Of a stretch of DNA of 64,000 bases, positions 51,855 to 61,054 are shown one piece after another; position 1 is the stretch's first letter, and each line of letters opens with the position of its first letter. The notes under the pieces were generated by a model that was given only the letters and a program-made list of their open reading frames with translations, did no database searches and had not been told where the DNA came from. The translations under genes and the position numbers were made by a program. This DNA comes from Mesorhizobium loti. Its GTDB lineage: Bacteria > Pseudomonadota > Alphaproteobacteria > Rhizobiales > Rhizobiaceae. The stretch lies in contig NZ_PJRO01000002.1 in the NCBI RefSeq assembly GCF_002858745.1, forward strand, positions 469,006 through 533,005, in the 5' to 3' direction.

Positions 51855-52736
51855 CTAAGCGCTGACGCCTGCTGCTTTTGCCCGCGCCAGCAGGCGTTCG
51901 GCCAATCGCAGGTGGGGACGGTCATACATCTTGCCTTCGACGCCGACGACACCCGGATTGCCGGCTGCGGCGAAGGCCGCAACGATGGCGGCCGAGCGTT
52001 CGACAGCCTCCCTGGATGGTGTGAAGGCTGCGTTGATGACAGGAACCTGCGCCGGGTGGATGGCCATCTTGGCGGTGAAGCCATCGCGCTCGGCCTCGAC
52101 GCATTCGGCTTCGAAAGCGGCCATGTCGCTGAAGTTTGGAAAGACGGTGTCGACCGCCGCGACTTCGGCACTGGAGGCGGCAAGCAGCGTCATCGTTCGA
52201 GCAAGGCGAAAGACATCGGTGTAGCGGCCTTGCTCGTCGCGCGCCATGCGGGCGCCGATTGCCGCCGACAGGTCTTCCGCGCCCCAGGTCAGGCCAGAGA
52301 GGCGGCTGCTCGCGCCGGCATAACTTGCAGCAGCCAGCACGCCGGCCGCCGTTTCGGTGATGATCGGCAGGATGCGGATCGCACCATCGGCCAGGCCTGC
52401 ACGCGCTTCCTGCACCCGCAGCTTGGCAGACAGTTGCTGGATATCCTGACCGCTGTTCGATTTCGGCAACATGATCCCGTCGGGCCGCGCGCCGATAACC
52501 GCAGCCAGATCATCATCGGTGAGCCCGGTGGTCAGATCGTTGACGCGCACATAGACGGCAGCCTTCGTGCCGACGCGATGCCGGGCGATGAAATCGGCGG
52601 CGATTTCGCGCGCGGCTGCCTTGTTCTGTGCTGCGACGGAATCCTCTAGGTCGACGATGACGACATCGGTTCCGGAAGCGAATCCTTTTTCCAGCTTGCG
52701 TTCGGAATCGCCTGGAACAAACAGCAGCGATCGCAT
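51855..52736 (-). CDS. HpcH/HpaI-family CoA-ester lyase (CitE-like)
   Basis: TIM-barrel lyase of 293 residues related to citrate lyase beta subunit and malyl-CoA lyase. It begins MRSLLFVPGDSERKLEKG, has VVIVDLEDSVAAQNKAAAR (metal-binding), the glutamate in ILPIITETAAGVL, and the phosphate-binding LTWGAEDLSAAIG. The late block AKMAIHPAQVPVINAAF completes the match. Substrate could be malyl-, beta-methylmalyl- or citramalyl-CoA. Its ATG overlaps the stop of the MaoC gene (ATGA), so translation is coupled and the two probably act on the same acyl-CoA. Confidence 0.9.
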   Translation of the reverse strand: MRSLLFVPGDSERKLEKGFASGTDVVIVDLEDSVAAQNKAAAREIAADFIARHRVGTKAAVYVRVNDLTTGLTDDDLAAVIGARPDGIMLPKSNSGQDIQQLSAKLRVQEARAGLADGAIRILPIITETAAGVLAAASYAGASSRLSGLTWGAEDLSAAIGARMARDEQGRYTDVFRLARTMTLLAASSAEVAAVDTVFPNFSDMAAFEAECVEAERDGFTAKMAIHPAQVPVINAAFTPSREAVERSAAIVAAFAAAGNPGVVGVEGKMYDRPHLRLAERLLARAKAAGVSA

Positions 52737-53188
52737 CAGGCCGGCCTCTTCAGCATCATCGCTTGCCGGATGCATTTGGCGACAAGCACATTGTCCTGAT
52801 TGTAGGCGCGGTGTTCGAGCTCGACGATGCCACGATCGGGCTTCGATTTCGACTCGCGCACCGAAATCACTGTGGTCTCGACGCGGATGGTGTCGCCATG
52901 GAAGACCGGGTGCGGGAAGGTGATCTCCTTCATGCCAAGATTGGCGACCGTGGTGCCAACGGTAAGGTCATTGACGGCAATGCCGATCATCAGACCGAGG
53001 GTGAACAGAGAATTCACCAACGGCTTGCCCCATTCGCTCTTGGACGCGAAGTCGAAATCGATATGCAGCGGCTGCGGGTTGAGCGTCATGACCGAGAACA
53101 GCATGTTGTCGCTTTCGGTCACTGTTTTGCGCAACGTGTGCTGGAAGTTTCGACCGACGGTGAACTCTTCCAGATAAAGACCAGGCAT
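52736..53188 (-). CDS. MaoC-family dehydratase
   Basis: Hot-dog-fold enzyme of 150 residues that hydrates or dehydrates acyl-CoA double bonds. It has LYLEEFTVGRNFQHTLRKTV at the start, the DNMLFSVMTLNPQPLHIDFD catalytic region, then GKPLVNSLFTLGLMIG. Compared with the R-hydratase motif the acid is in NPQPLHID, where Asn and His remain. Small MaoC proteins paired with CitE-like lyases are common in rhizobia. Together the pair could convert an enoyl-CoA such as mesaconyl-CoA to beta-methylmalyl-CoA and then cleave it; this is inference. Confidence 0.88.
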   Translation of the reverse strand: MPGLYLEEFTVGRNFQHTLRKTVTESDNMLFSVMTLNPQPLHIDFDFASKSEWGKPLVNSLFTLGLMIGIAVNDLTVGTTVANLGMKEITFPHPVFHGDTIRVETTVISVRESKSKPDRGIVELEHRAYNQDNVLVAKCIRQAMMLKRPA

Positions 53189-53219
53189 AGCGATCCTCCA
53201 TTCCCCTGCTTAATAGGCC

Positions 53220-53320
53220 TAGCGCATCGGCTCGAAAATCGGAATCGATTTTCGGAAAGCACGATGCGCAATTCAAAGTGTTGGAGCGTCTTTTGCACGT
53301 CCGAATGGATGCGCGGCCTC
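53220..53320. repeat. Second intergenic repeat type with nested stems
   Basis: CGAAAATCG and CGATTTTCG form a perfect 9-bp stem around GAAT (53233-53254), inside an outer pair GCGCATCG/CGATGCGC (53222-53270). Then follows GCAATTCAAAGTGTTGGAGCG and more. I recall near-identical sequences as dispersed elements in rhizobial genomes; within this window it is single. It lies between the MaoC gene and the DUF2336 gene; from 53320 to 53440 there is a GCGGCC/GGCCGC hairpin and then an AT-rich likely promoter. Confidence 0.7.
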
Positions 53321-53440
53321 TCATGCGAGGGGGCCGCAAGCTGGTTAAAATTTATGGTGAACGCTTCGTAAACCATTTCTGCCTAACGTCTTTTTTGGGT
53401 TTGCTGGATTGTGTGCCGGCTGGGGTATGAAGCTTTGAAC

Positions 53441-54562
53441 ATGGTAGTTCCTCATTTCCTGAAATGGGTCGGTACGGCGAGGGTTTCTGAACGTGCGGCG
53501 GCGGCGAGTGCGCTGGCTCGCGCATATGTCAATCGCGATCTTCCTTTCGAGGATCGTTGTGCTGCCGAGGCGGCACTGACGCTCCTGCTCGACGACGCCT
53601 CTTCCAAGGTGCGGGCCGCCATGGCTGACGCTCTCTCGATGAGCCATCATGCCCCGATACAGATCATCGCTGCGCTGGCTTCGGATCAGCCGGAAGTCGC
53701 AAGCCTTGTGCTGGCGCGCTCACCACTCTTGACCGATGCCGACCTGATTGACCGGGTCGCCAGCGGCCAGAAGGCGACGCAGGAGCTGATTGCCGATCGG
53801 CCGGCCGTTTCCATGACGGTCGCGGCCGCGATCGCTGAAATCGGCGAGGCCGCAGCCTGCGTGACGCTGCTTTCCAACAGGGGCGCTGCGATCGCGTCGA
53901 TGAGCTATCGTCGTATCGCCGAGCGGCATGGTCACGTGCCGGCTGTGCGCGAGGCGCTGATTGCACACGACGCACTCCCTGCGGATTGCCGCCACATGCT
54001 GCTGGTCAAGCTCGGTGATGCGCTGAAGGGTTCACCGCTGGTCCTGGCACTGATGGGCTCGGCGCGCGCCGAGCGCGTGTTGCGCGATGCCTGCGTGAAG
54101 GCCTCCGTCACCTTGATCGAGAGCACACAGGCAGCTGAACATCCGGCTCTCGTCGAACATCTGCGCCTGCGCGGTGACCTCACCGCATCCTTCATCATCC
54201 GCACCGTGGCGCATGGCAAGGTCGACTTCTTCGGCGCGGTCCTGGTGGCGCTCACCGGTCAGTCGGAACAGCGGGTGAGGGCACTGCTCGCGGGCGGCAA
54301 CGATGTGGCGCTGCAAGCGCTGTTTGCATCCGCGGGATTGTCGGTTGCCATGCATGGCGTCATCCTCAGGGCGCTGAAAATCTGGCGCGAGGTTGCCAAT
54401 GGCAAGCGTGTCGCCGGTGTGCAGGAGGTGAGCTGGCTGATGCTCAAGGAGATGGGCGGACAGCAGGCTCAAGGCGATCTGGCTACACTTGTGAAATCCA
54501 TCCACCTCGACGCGCTGCGCCAGAACGCACGCGGTCATGCATTGGCCATAGCTGCCGCCTAA
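53441..54562 (+). CDS. DUF2336 domain protein (HEAT-repeat-like)
   Basis: Alpha-helical protein of 373 residues. It consists of repeated helical pairs of about 35-40 residues, such as ASSKVRAAMADALSMSHHAP and LSNRGAAIASMSYRRIAER. It fits the DUF2336 family, an alphaproteobacterial group with HEAT-like repeats thought to act as protein-interaction scaffolds; the function is unknown. The start is unclear: an in-frame GTG at 53411 is possible but only the ATG gives MVVPHFLKWV, the usual family opening. No transmembrane or signal sequence. Confidence 0.8.
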   Translation: MVVPHFLKWVGTARVSERAAAASALARAYVNRDLPFEDRCAAEAALTLLLDDASSKVRAAMADALSMSHHAPIQIIAALASDQPEVASLVLARSPLLTDADLIDRVASGQKATQELIADRPAVSMTVAAAIAEIGEAAACVTLLSNRGAAIASMSYRRIAERHGHVPAVREALIAHDALPADCRHMLLVKLGDALKGSPLVLALMGSARAERVLRDACVKASVTLIESTQAAEHPALVEHLRLRGDLTASFIIRTVAHGKVDFFGAVLVALTGQSEQRVRALLAGGNDVALQALFASAGLSVAMHGVILRALKIWREVANGKRVAGVQEVSWLMLKEMGGQQAQGDLATLVKSIHLDALRQNARGHALAIAAA

Positions 54563-54588
54563 TTTCGGCTGATAGGCATCGGCTTTGG

Positions 54589-55428
54589 ATGACGCAGGAC
54601 ATGCATCGATCGACCTGGACTTTGGTTGCGGTGACGCTCATCCTGAGCGCTGGAAGAGTGAGTGCCACAGGCTCGGAAACGATTCGAGCCGTCAAGCCAC
54701 TGCCTTCTGACGCCGTTGCAGATTACCAGCTCGGCGGAGCTTATGACCCTTCGGCCAGGACAAATCTCGTCGTGCGCGACAGCACTGCCGCGCCGGCCCG
54801 CGGGTTGTACAACATATGCTACATAAACGGTTTCCAGACGCAGCCCGGTGTCGCATGGCCACTGGAGTTGCTGGTCACCGACAGTAAAGGCAAGCCACTG
54901 GTAGACCCGAACTGGCCGGATGAGCACCTCCTCAAGATTTCTTCGGAAAAGCTTCGCGCCGCTGTCCTGCAGCGTCTTGCCGTGACCATTTCCGGTTGCG
55001 CGCGTGCGGGGTTCGATGCCGTCGAGTTCGACAATCTGGATTCCTTCACACGATCGAAGGGCGCACTCAAACGCGAAGACGCCGTGGCATTCGCGACATT
55101 GCTGGTGCGTGTTGCTCATGGAAAGGGACTTGCGGCTGGGCAAAAAAATACACCGCAGCTTTCCGACCGGGAGAGAAGGCAGATAGGATTCAACTTCGCG
55201 GTTTCCGAGGAATGCCACCGCTACGATGAGTGCTCCGAATACACGCGGTTCTATGGTGACCAGGTCATCAATATCGAATATGTCGACGATCTTCGCGGGC
55301 GCTTTGCGGACGTTTGCATGGCGACCGCCACGCCCCACGACACCGTTCTTCGTGACCGTGAGCTCAAGCCTGCACAGCGCAAGGGCTACCGCCACGATCA
55401 CTGCGTCGAGCATCGAAGCGCGCAATAG
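54589..55428 (+). CDS. Secreted GH114-type endo-alpha-1,4-polygalactosaminidase-like protein
   Basis: Exported protein of 279 residues. A signal peptide (TWTLVAVTLILSAGRVSA) precedes a glycoside hydrolase 114-like domain: ADYQLGGAYDPSARTNLVVR, NICYINGFQTQPG, SGCARAGFDAVEFDNLDSF (the D-E-D cluster holds the likely catalytic acids) and GLAAGQKNTPQLSD. GH114 enzymes cut galactosaminogalactan-type polymers. Bacterial substrates are unknown; a biofilm exopolysaccharide is possible. An in-frame ATG four codons later is an alternative start. It lies 26 bases after the DUF2336 gene on the same strand. Confidence 0.82.
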   Translation: MTQDMHRSTWTLVAVTLILSAGRVSATGSETIRAVKPLPSDAVADYQLGGAYDPSARTNLVVRDSTAAPARGLYNICYINGFQTQPGVAWPLELLVTDSKGKPLVDPNWPDEHLLKISSEKLRAAVLQRLAVTISGCARAGFDAVEFDNLDSFTRSKGALKREDAVAFATLLVRVAHGKGLAAGQKNTPQLSDRERRQIGFNFAVSEECHRYDECSEYTRFYGDQVINIEYVDDLRGRFADVCMATATPHDTVLRDRELKPAQRKGYRHDHCVEHRSAQ

Positions 55429-55436
55429 TCGATGCT

Positions 55437-55462
55437 GGAGCGCAAAACAAAGAGTTAGAGCG
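55437..55462 (-). repeat. Fragment of the interspersed repeat (copy D)
   Basis: Read on the minus strand, CGCTCTAACTCTTTGTTTTG matches the central block of copies A and B, but both ends of the element are missing. It sits between the convergent GH114 and FUSC genes and looks like a decayed copy. Confidence 0.55.
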
Positions 55463-55466
55463 AGTC

Positions 55467-57527
55467 CTAGTCCTTGCGAAAGAAATCCGGATAGTCTTCA
55501 GCCGCGGCGGCAACCACACGCAGTGAAGCCGCGATGCGCAGCGCGTCCGGCGTACCGGCGGCGGCAATCGCAGTCGCGTCTGAGCGCATGGCGGCGATGC
55601 TGGCGGTCCAGGACTCGTTCGGCATGCGCATGAGCAGATTGCGCGCCAGTTGCCGTAGAAAATCACTGACGTGTTGCGCCACTGCCAACGGCATGGCCCC
55701 GGCCTTCTGATCGATGCGCAGGCGGAGCAATTCCAGCCCCACCATCACCGAGGCAACGCTGCCATCGAACAGGCCTTCGCTCTTGCGGCCGGCCTGCTGC
55801 ACCAGCGGCATCATCTGATTGACGCGGTCATAGGCGAGGCTCTCGAAAGCCGAGCGGCGCGGGATGCGCTCATGCAGGCACAGCCGCACCAGATCCTCGC
55901 GCATGGCGCTGGCGATGCGGTGGGCGGTGGCGATCGGGTCGGCCGGCAACACCACCATGAACACGCCGATGGCAATCAAGATACCGACCAGGACGGAGAT
56001 CGAGCCGGCGAAGAAGGCGACCGGATCGTAGCTCATGCCCTGGTGAGGGTTGAGGAAGGCGAGGAAGTTGATGGCGAAGGCGGTGGCGACGCCGACAAGC
56101 CGTGGATTGGCCATGGCGAGAGCCGCGGGCACCAGGATCGGCACGACGAACAGCACGAACCAGCCGAAGCCGGGCAGGGCTGGCAAGGCAAGCTGGCCGA
56201 TCACAAAGGCAACCGGCAGCGCCAGCAATGTACCCTTGAAGAAGCCCCAGGAGACCTGGGCTGGATCCGGCCTGGATGCGAACAGGCTGGAGACGACGGC
56301 AACGAGGATCAGCGTGCCGGCGGCCTCCGACCACTGGGTGGCCAGCCAGAAACTGGCGACAAGCATGGTCGCCACCGTAGCGCGAATGGCGTTGCGCCAG
56401 GCTGCATGATGATCGCGATGCACGATCAGGGCAGGCTGGCGGCGCTGCCGCGCGGCCTTTTCACTCGTTGGACGCCGCACGGCATCGAGGCCCCGCAGCA
56501 CCTCGCGCAGCGATTGCGCGAATTCTCCGGCGACGGTGAGGCGGGTGATGGTTCCAACCGGATCTTCACCTTCGCCCACGGTAAGCTCGGGGGCATGGAG
56601 AGCCTCGTTGGCAATCGCCGTGAGCCGTGCCTCCCAAGGCTTTGTGTCTTCGATGGAATTCGGTTTGTCGACGAGTTCAGCGACAAGCGCTTTCAACTGC
56701 CCGCGCACGGGTAGAAGTGCGGCATTCTGCGGAGCGGCGTGGGCATGCAGCATGCGCGCCGCCGAAAGGGCGGAGAGCAGATGACCGATGGTCCGCCGCA
56801 CCGGGTGCGCGCGTGTCGCCACACTCGGCGCTTCCAGTCGTGCATAGGCGCGCATTTCGCCAAGCGTCTGCGTGTCGGCGACCAGCTTGCGGTAGAGAGC
56901 ATCGAGTTTGGTTGGCTCGGCACCGGCGAAGGCGCCCTGCGTGTAGGCAGCAAGGTCGAGTATACAGCGTTCCAGCCGGGCCTTGATCGCCGAACCGGCG
57001 AGCCGCGGCAGGATCAGCCGGCTGGTGACCGCTGCGCAGACGATGCCGAGGATGATTTCCTCGCAGCGCGCGACCGCGAGATCCGTGATCAGGTGCGGTT
57101 GGCCGAAGGCAGGCAGGCCGACGATCATTGCGGTATAGCCGGCAAGTGCCGCGCCATAGGCTTCCGGGTTGCGCAGCAGCGAGGAGACGAGCGTGCAGAG
57201 CCCGATCCAGAGCGAAAGAACCGTGACGAAAAGCCAGGGATTGCCGCCGAAGGCAAAAGTGAAACCGATGGCGGCCGCTGCGCCGACAACCGTGCCGATC
57301 AGCCGGTAGAAGCCTTTCGCCAGCACCATGCCGGCAACCGGCTGGGCGACGATGAAAACGGTCATCATCGCCCATTGCGGATGTTCGAGCTTGAGGGCGT
57401 AGGCCACCAACAGTGCGATCAGGCCGGCTGAGGTGGTGCGTAGAGCGAAGATCCAGTCCGAACGGGTTGGCTGAAGCGAGCCGGCAAGTGTCGTGCCGAC
57501 CCATTCCTTCAGCTTCATCCACGTCAT
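55467..57527 (-). CDS. FUSC-family inner-membrane protein (aromatic acid exporter-like)
   Basis: Protein of 686 residues with the YccS/AaeB-like plan: a first membrane block of about six helices (from DWIFALRTTSAGLIALLVAY to AFGQPHLITDLAVARCEEII), a cytoplasmic helical part, a second membrane block (from AWRNAIRATVATMLVASFWL) and a cytoplasmic tail. FUSC proteins are proposed efflux pumps for hydroxylated aromatic acids. The ATG lies five bases after AGGAG; a GTG one codon upstream is too close to it. It follows parE on the same strand with only 18 bases between. Confidence 0.9.
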   Translation of the reverse strand: MTWMKLKEWVGTTLAGSLQPTRSDWIFALRTTSAGLIALLVAYALKLEHPQWAMMTVFIVAQPVAGMVLAKGFYRLIGTVVGAAAAIGFTFAFGGNPWLFVTVLSLWIGLCTLVSSLLRNPEAYGAALAGYTAMIVGLPAFGQPHLITDLAVARCEEIILGIVCAAVTSRLILPRLAGSAIKARLERCILDLAAYTQGAFAGAEPTKLDALYRKLVADTQTLGEMRAYARLEAPSVATRAHPVRRTIGHLLSALSAARMLHAHAAPQNAALLPVRGQLKALVAELVDKPNSIEDTKPWEARLTAIANEALHAPELTVGEGEDPVGTITRLTVAGEFAQSLREVLRGLDAVRRPTSEKAARQRRQPALIVHRDHHAAWRNAIRATVATMLVASFWLATQWSEAAGTLILVAVVSSLFASRPDPAQVSWGFFKGTLLALPVAFVIGQLALPALPGFGWFVLFVVPILVPAALAMANPRLVGVATAFAINFLAFLNPHQGMSYDPVAFFAGSISVLVGILIAIGVFMVVLPADPIATAHRIASAMREDLVRLCLHERIPRRSAFESLAYDRVNQMMPLVQQAGRKSEGLFDGSVASVMVGLELLRLRIDQKAGAMPLAVAQHVSDFLRQLARNLLMRMPNESWTASIAAMRSDATAIAAAGTPDALRIAASLRVVAAAAEDYPDFFRKD

Positions 57528-57545
57528 CACTGCTCCTGAGCGGGA

Positions 57546-59645
57546 TCAGATATCCAAGACGTCGGCTGCCGCGAATTCGGCGCGTTCCTGGATGAACCGG
57601 AAGCGTGCCTCGGGTTTGGTGCCCATCAGCGCGTCGACCGCATCCTTGGTCACAGTTTCTTCGTCGAGCACATCGACTCGAAGCAAGGTGCGCTTCCTTG
57701 GGTCCATAGTGGTTTCCTTGAGCTGGCTCGCCATCATCTCGCCGAGACCCTTGAAGCGGCCGAGTTCGACCTTGCCGCGACCGGTGAATTCGGTGCGCAG
57801 CAATTCATCCTTGTGGGCGTCGTCGCGGGCATAGGCGATCTTGCCACCCTGACGCAGCGAATAGAGCGGTGGAACAGCCAGGAAGAGGTGGCCGCCGCGG
57901 ATCAGGTTCGGCATTTCCTGATAGAAGAAGGTAATCAACAGCGAAGCGATGTGGGCGCCGTCGACGTCGGCGTCGGTCATGATGATGACGCGGTCGTAGC
58001 GAAGGTCCTCGTCGCGGTATTTCGCGCGGGTACCGCAACCCAGCGCCTGGACGAGGTCCGAAATCTGCTGGTTGGCGGCGAGCTTGTCGTTACCGGCGCT
58101 GGCAACGTTCAGGATCTTTCCGCGCAGCGGCAGAACAGCCTGTATTGCGCGGTCGCGCGCCTGCTTGGCCGAGCCACCGGCCGAGTCGCCTTCGACGATG
58201 AACAGCTCCGCGCCCGCTGCTGCGTTCTGCGTGCAGTCGGCCAGCTTGCCGGGTAGGCGCAGCTTGCGGACTGCGCTCTTGCGCGACACTTCCTTTTCCT
58301 GGCGCCGGCGCACACGTTCATCCGCGCGGGCGATGACCCAGTCGAGCAGCTTCGAGGCTTCTTGCGGATTGTCTGCCAGCCAATGGTCGAACGGGTCGCG
58401 CAGCGCGGACTCAACGATGCGCACGGCCTCGACCGTGGCCAACTTGTCCTTGGTTTGGCCGACGAATTCCGGCTCTCGAATGAAAACGGAGAGCATGCCA
58501 GCGGCCGAAATCATCACGTCTTCGGAGGTGACGATGGAAGCGCGCTTGTTGCCAACGAGGTCGGCATAGGTGCGCAGGCCGCGCGTCAGCACGTTGCGGA
58601 AGCCCATTTCGTGGGTGCCGCCTTCGCCGGTCGGAATGGTGTTGCAATAAGAGTTGAGGAAGCCGTCGCCGCCATACCAGGTGACAGCCCATTCCACAGA
58701 GCCGTGGCCGCTCTGCTTCTCGCTCTTACCCGAGAAGATTTCTCGCGTGACTTGCATCTCGTCGCCGAGCGAGGCCTTCAGATAATCGCCGAGGCCGCCG
58801 GGGAAATGAAACTCCGCCCTTGCCGGCGTCGGGTCCTTGTCCCTGATCAGCGCCGGGTCGCATGACCAGCGGATGGTGACGCCACCGAACAGATAGGCCT
58901 TCGAGCGCGCCATGCGGTAGATGCGGGCCGGTTCGAAATGCGCACCCTTGCCGAAGATGTCGGGATCGGGGTGGAAGCGGGTCCGGGTGCCACGCCGATT
59001 ATGCACGTCGCCGAGCATTTCGAGCCCGCCCTGCGGGACACCGCGCGAAAAGCGCTGGCGGTAAAGTTTTCGCCCGCGCGCGACTTCGACTTCGAGGTCA
59101 TCCGAAAGCGCATTGACCACCGAAACGCCGACACCATGCAGGCCGCCAGAGGTTTCGTAGACCTTGGAATCGAACTTGCCGCCGGCATGCAGCGTCGTCA
59201 TGATCACTTCGAGCGCCGACTTGTCCTTGAATTTGGGATGCGGATCGACCGGAATGCCGCGTCCGTTGTCGGTGACTGTGAGGTAGCCGTCAGCGCCCAG
59301 TTCGACTTCGATGAAGGTGGCATGGCCGGCAACCGCTTCGTCCATCGAGTTGTCGATGACTTCGGCGAAGAGATGGTGCAGCGCCTTCTCGTCGGTGCCG
59401 CCGATATACATGCCCGGCCGGCGCCGTACGGGCTCCAGTCCCTCCAGAACCTCGATGTCGGCCGCGCTGTAGCCCTCGCTGCCATCCTTGGCTGGGCTCT
59501 GCGTGCGCTTGGATGCCTGCACGAGCGGATCGGCAGGGCGCGAACTGGGGCGCGATGGCTGCTGGGGCTGCTTGTCCGGATTGCCGAAAAGGTCGTCCAT
59601 TTCGTCCATGTGCTTTGAAAACGAATCAGAGAGTGATACTGCCAT
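57546..59645 (-). CDS. parE: DNA topoisomerase IV subunit B
   Basis: ATPase subunit of the type IIA topoisomerase that unlinks daughter chromosomes, 699 residues. GHKL ATPase motifs are EVIDNSMDEAVAGHA (Asn-Glu), TVTDNGRGIPVDPH and GGLHGVGVSVVNALS. The TOPRIM part has LFIVEGDSAGGSAKQARDR and IIMTDADVDGAHIASLL with the metal-binding acids. The first ~55 residues are a low-complexity extension (PQQPSRPSSRPADP). A start a few codons downstream (MDEMDDLF) is possible. It is divergent from a diguanylate cyclase gene and leads the FUSC gene. Confidence 0.95.
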   Translation of the reverse strand: MAVSLSDSFSKHMDEMDDLFGNPDKQPQQPSRPSSRPADPLVQASKRTQSPAKDGSEGYSAADIEVLEGLEPVRRRPGMYIGGTDEKALHHLFAEVIDNSMDEAVAGHATFIEVELGADGYLTVTDNGRGIPVDPHPKFKDKSALEVIMTTLHAGGKFDSKVYETSGGLHGVGVSVVNALSDDLEVEVARGRKLYRQRFSRGVPQGGLEMLGDVHNRRGTRTRFHPDPDIFGKGAHFEPARIYRMARSKAYLFGGVTIRWSCDPALIRDKDPTPARAEFHFPGGLGDYLKASLGDEMQVTREIFSGKSEKQSGHGSVEWAVTWYGGDGFLNSYCNTIPTGEGGTHEMGFRNVLTRGLRTYADLVGNKRASIVTSEDVMISAAGMLSVFIREPEFVGQTKDKLATVEAVRIVESALRDPFDHWLADNPQEASKLLDWVIARADERVRRRQEKEVSRKSAVRKLRLPGKLADCTQNAAAGAELFIVEGDSAGGSAKQARDRAIQAVLPLRGKILNVASAGNDKLAANQQISDLVQALGCGTRAKYRDEDLRYDRVIIMTDADVDGAHIASLLITFFYQEMPNLIRGGHLFLAVPPLYSLRQGGKIAYARDDAHKDELLRTEFTGRGKVELGRFKGLGEMMASQLKETTMDPRKRTLLRVDVLDEETVTKDAVDALMGTKPEARFRFIQERAEFAAADVLDI

Positions 59646-59785
59646 GTTTTGCAGGCTGGATCACAGCAGTTCGTGTTCCGTTCATGGCTTGCGAGTGCTC
59701 CTACTCCGAATGGAGACATCTCGTAAACCATCTGGCGACTTTCTCCTGAGCATTCGCGCCAGAGTGCCGCAAAATGGGCGATGAT

Positions 59786-59802
59786 GGCGTACAATGTACG
59801 CC
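59786..59802. promoter_or_regulatory. Palindrome in the parE-diguanylate cyclase gap
   Basis: GGCGTAC-AAT-GTACGCC is a perfect 17-bp palindrome 26 bases before the cyclase ATG. Its centre TACAAT could serve as a -10 box, so a repressor bound here would block that promoter. The regulator is unknown. Confidence 0.5.
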
Positions 59803-59827
59803 GTTGTGATAGCGGGGAAGCGAAGCA

Positions 59828-61000
59828 ATGCTGGACTATCAGTCCCTGCTGCTGGCGGCAGCATTGTCCGGCACATGTCTCAGCGTGACAATGCTGGTGA
59901 TCTGGAGCGCGATGCGCCAGAGCCATTATTTCCTAACGGCTGCCATCGGCCTGATCGTGGTTGCCGCCCATGTTATTGCGTTCTGGCGCTATACCAATGA
60001 TCCGCAGCCCTGGGTCGGGGCGCTGCTCATGGCACTTCTGCCCAGCGGCTTCGCGCTGGTCCTGGTCGCAGCGGGGCAATTCTACGGGCACATCCATATC
60101 GCGCGGAAGGTGCTGGCCGTCATCGCCGCGTCTGTCCTGTCGACCACATTCCTGATGGTGGTCGGTCTCGATGGTGTCGCCTTCATAGTCGAATACGCTT
60201 TCGCCACCACGCTCCTGGTGTGGATCGGCTGGGTGTTCTGGCAGGCGCGAGAGGAGTTTCCGGCACTCATCACCCTGATGACGGTTTTGTTCACGATCTG
60301 CGCAACGTCATTTGCCCTTTGCGGACTGGTGTTGCTCTTCAACGGCAATTGGGTGCTCGGCAAGGCGCCTGACAACTGGGCCGAACGCGTCAACATCATC
60401 GTTTCGGTGGCGTGTCTTACCGCACTCGGCGCGCTGCCAATGACCATGCACAATCTGCGGGTGGCTGCCCGGCATCGCAATGAGGCGCTGACCGACGCGC
60501 TGACCGGCCTGCAGAACCGTCGCGCCCTGATGGACAGCTATCCGGACAGGGTATTCGGCGAGGAGCTGGCGGTCGTGATGTTCGATCTCGACCATTTCAA
60601 GAATACCAACGATGCCTATGGCCACTCGACTGGTGACGAGGTGTTGAAGCGTTTCGCCGATGTCATCAGGACGAATTTGCGCGCCGGCGACAGTGCATTT
60701 CGCCTCGGCGGCGAGGAATTCGCACTGGTGATCGCGCGAGTCGAGGGAAACTATGTCGAGGCTGCTGCCCGCAACATCCTGGCGGATTTCGCCGGACTGG
60801 AAATCCACACGCAGGTCGGTGTGTTGCGCTGTACCGTCAGTGCCGGCGTCGCTTTCGGTTCGATAAAGAAGGCTACTCTGACCGAAATGCTGACCCGCGC
60901 CGACCGCGCGCTTTACCAGGCCAAGCGTGCGGGCCGTAACAGGGTCGTGGTCGATGGATGGATCACGGAGCCGACACGACGGCCGGCGCTGCGTGCTTAA
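59828..61000 (+). CDS. Membrane-bound diguanylate cyclase (GGDEF)
   Basis: Enzyme of 390 residues that makes cyclic di-GMP. Six hydrophobic segments occupy residues ~5-215 and form the sensory part. The GGDEF domain follows (from ~235: DALTGLQNRRALMD), with active-site FDLDHFKNTND and the signature GGEEF. An RAGD motif five residues before it is the product-inhibition I-site. There is no EAL domain. It should promote surface attachment or biofilm; the signal is unknown. A palindrome overlaps its promoter area, and GGAAGCGAAGC precedes the ATG. Confidence 0.94.
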   Translation: MLDYQSLLLAAALSGTCLSVTMLVIWSAMRQSHYFLTAAIGLIVVAAHVIAFWRYTNDPQPWVGALLMALLPSGFALVLVAAGQFYGHIHIARKVLAVIAASVLSTTFLMVVGLDGVAFIVEYAFATTLLVWIGWVFWQAREEFPALITLMTVLFTICATSFALCGLVLLFNGNWVLGKAPDNWAERVNIIVSVACLTALGALPMTMHNLRVAARHRNEALTDALTGLQNRRALMDSYPDRVFGEELAVVMFDLDHFKNTNDAYGHSTGDEVLKRFADVIRTNLRAGDSAFRLGGEEFALVIARVEGNYVEAAARNILADFAGLEIHTQVGVLRCTVSAGVAFGSIKKATLTEMLTRADRALYQAKRAGRNRVVVDGWITEPTRRPALRA

Positions 61001-61028
61001 AACCCCTCGCAACGGGTTGCGAGGGGTT
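61001..61028. terminator. Bidirectional terminator between cyclase and gcvP
   Basis: AACCCCTCGCAA (61001-61012) pairs perfectly over 12 bp with TTGCGAGGGGTT (61017-61028) around CGGG. It starts directly after the cyclase stop and also lies 26 bases after the gcvP stop on the other strand. Confidence 0.9.
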
Positions 61029-61054
61029 CGATAAGCCTGGGCGCCAGGCGCGTC

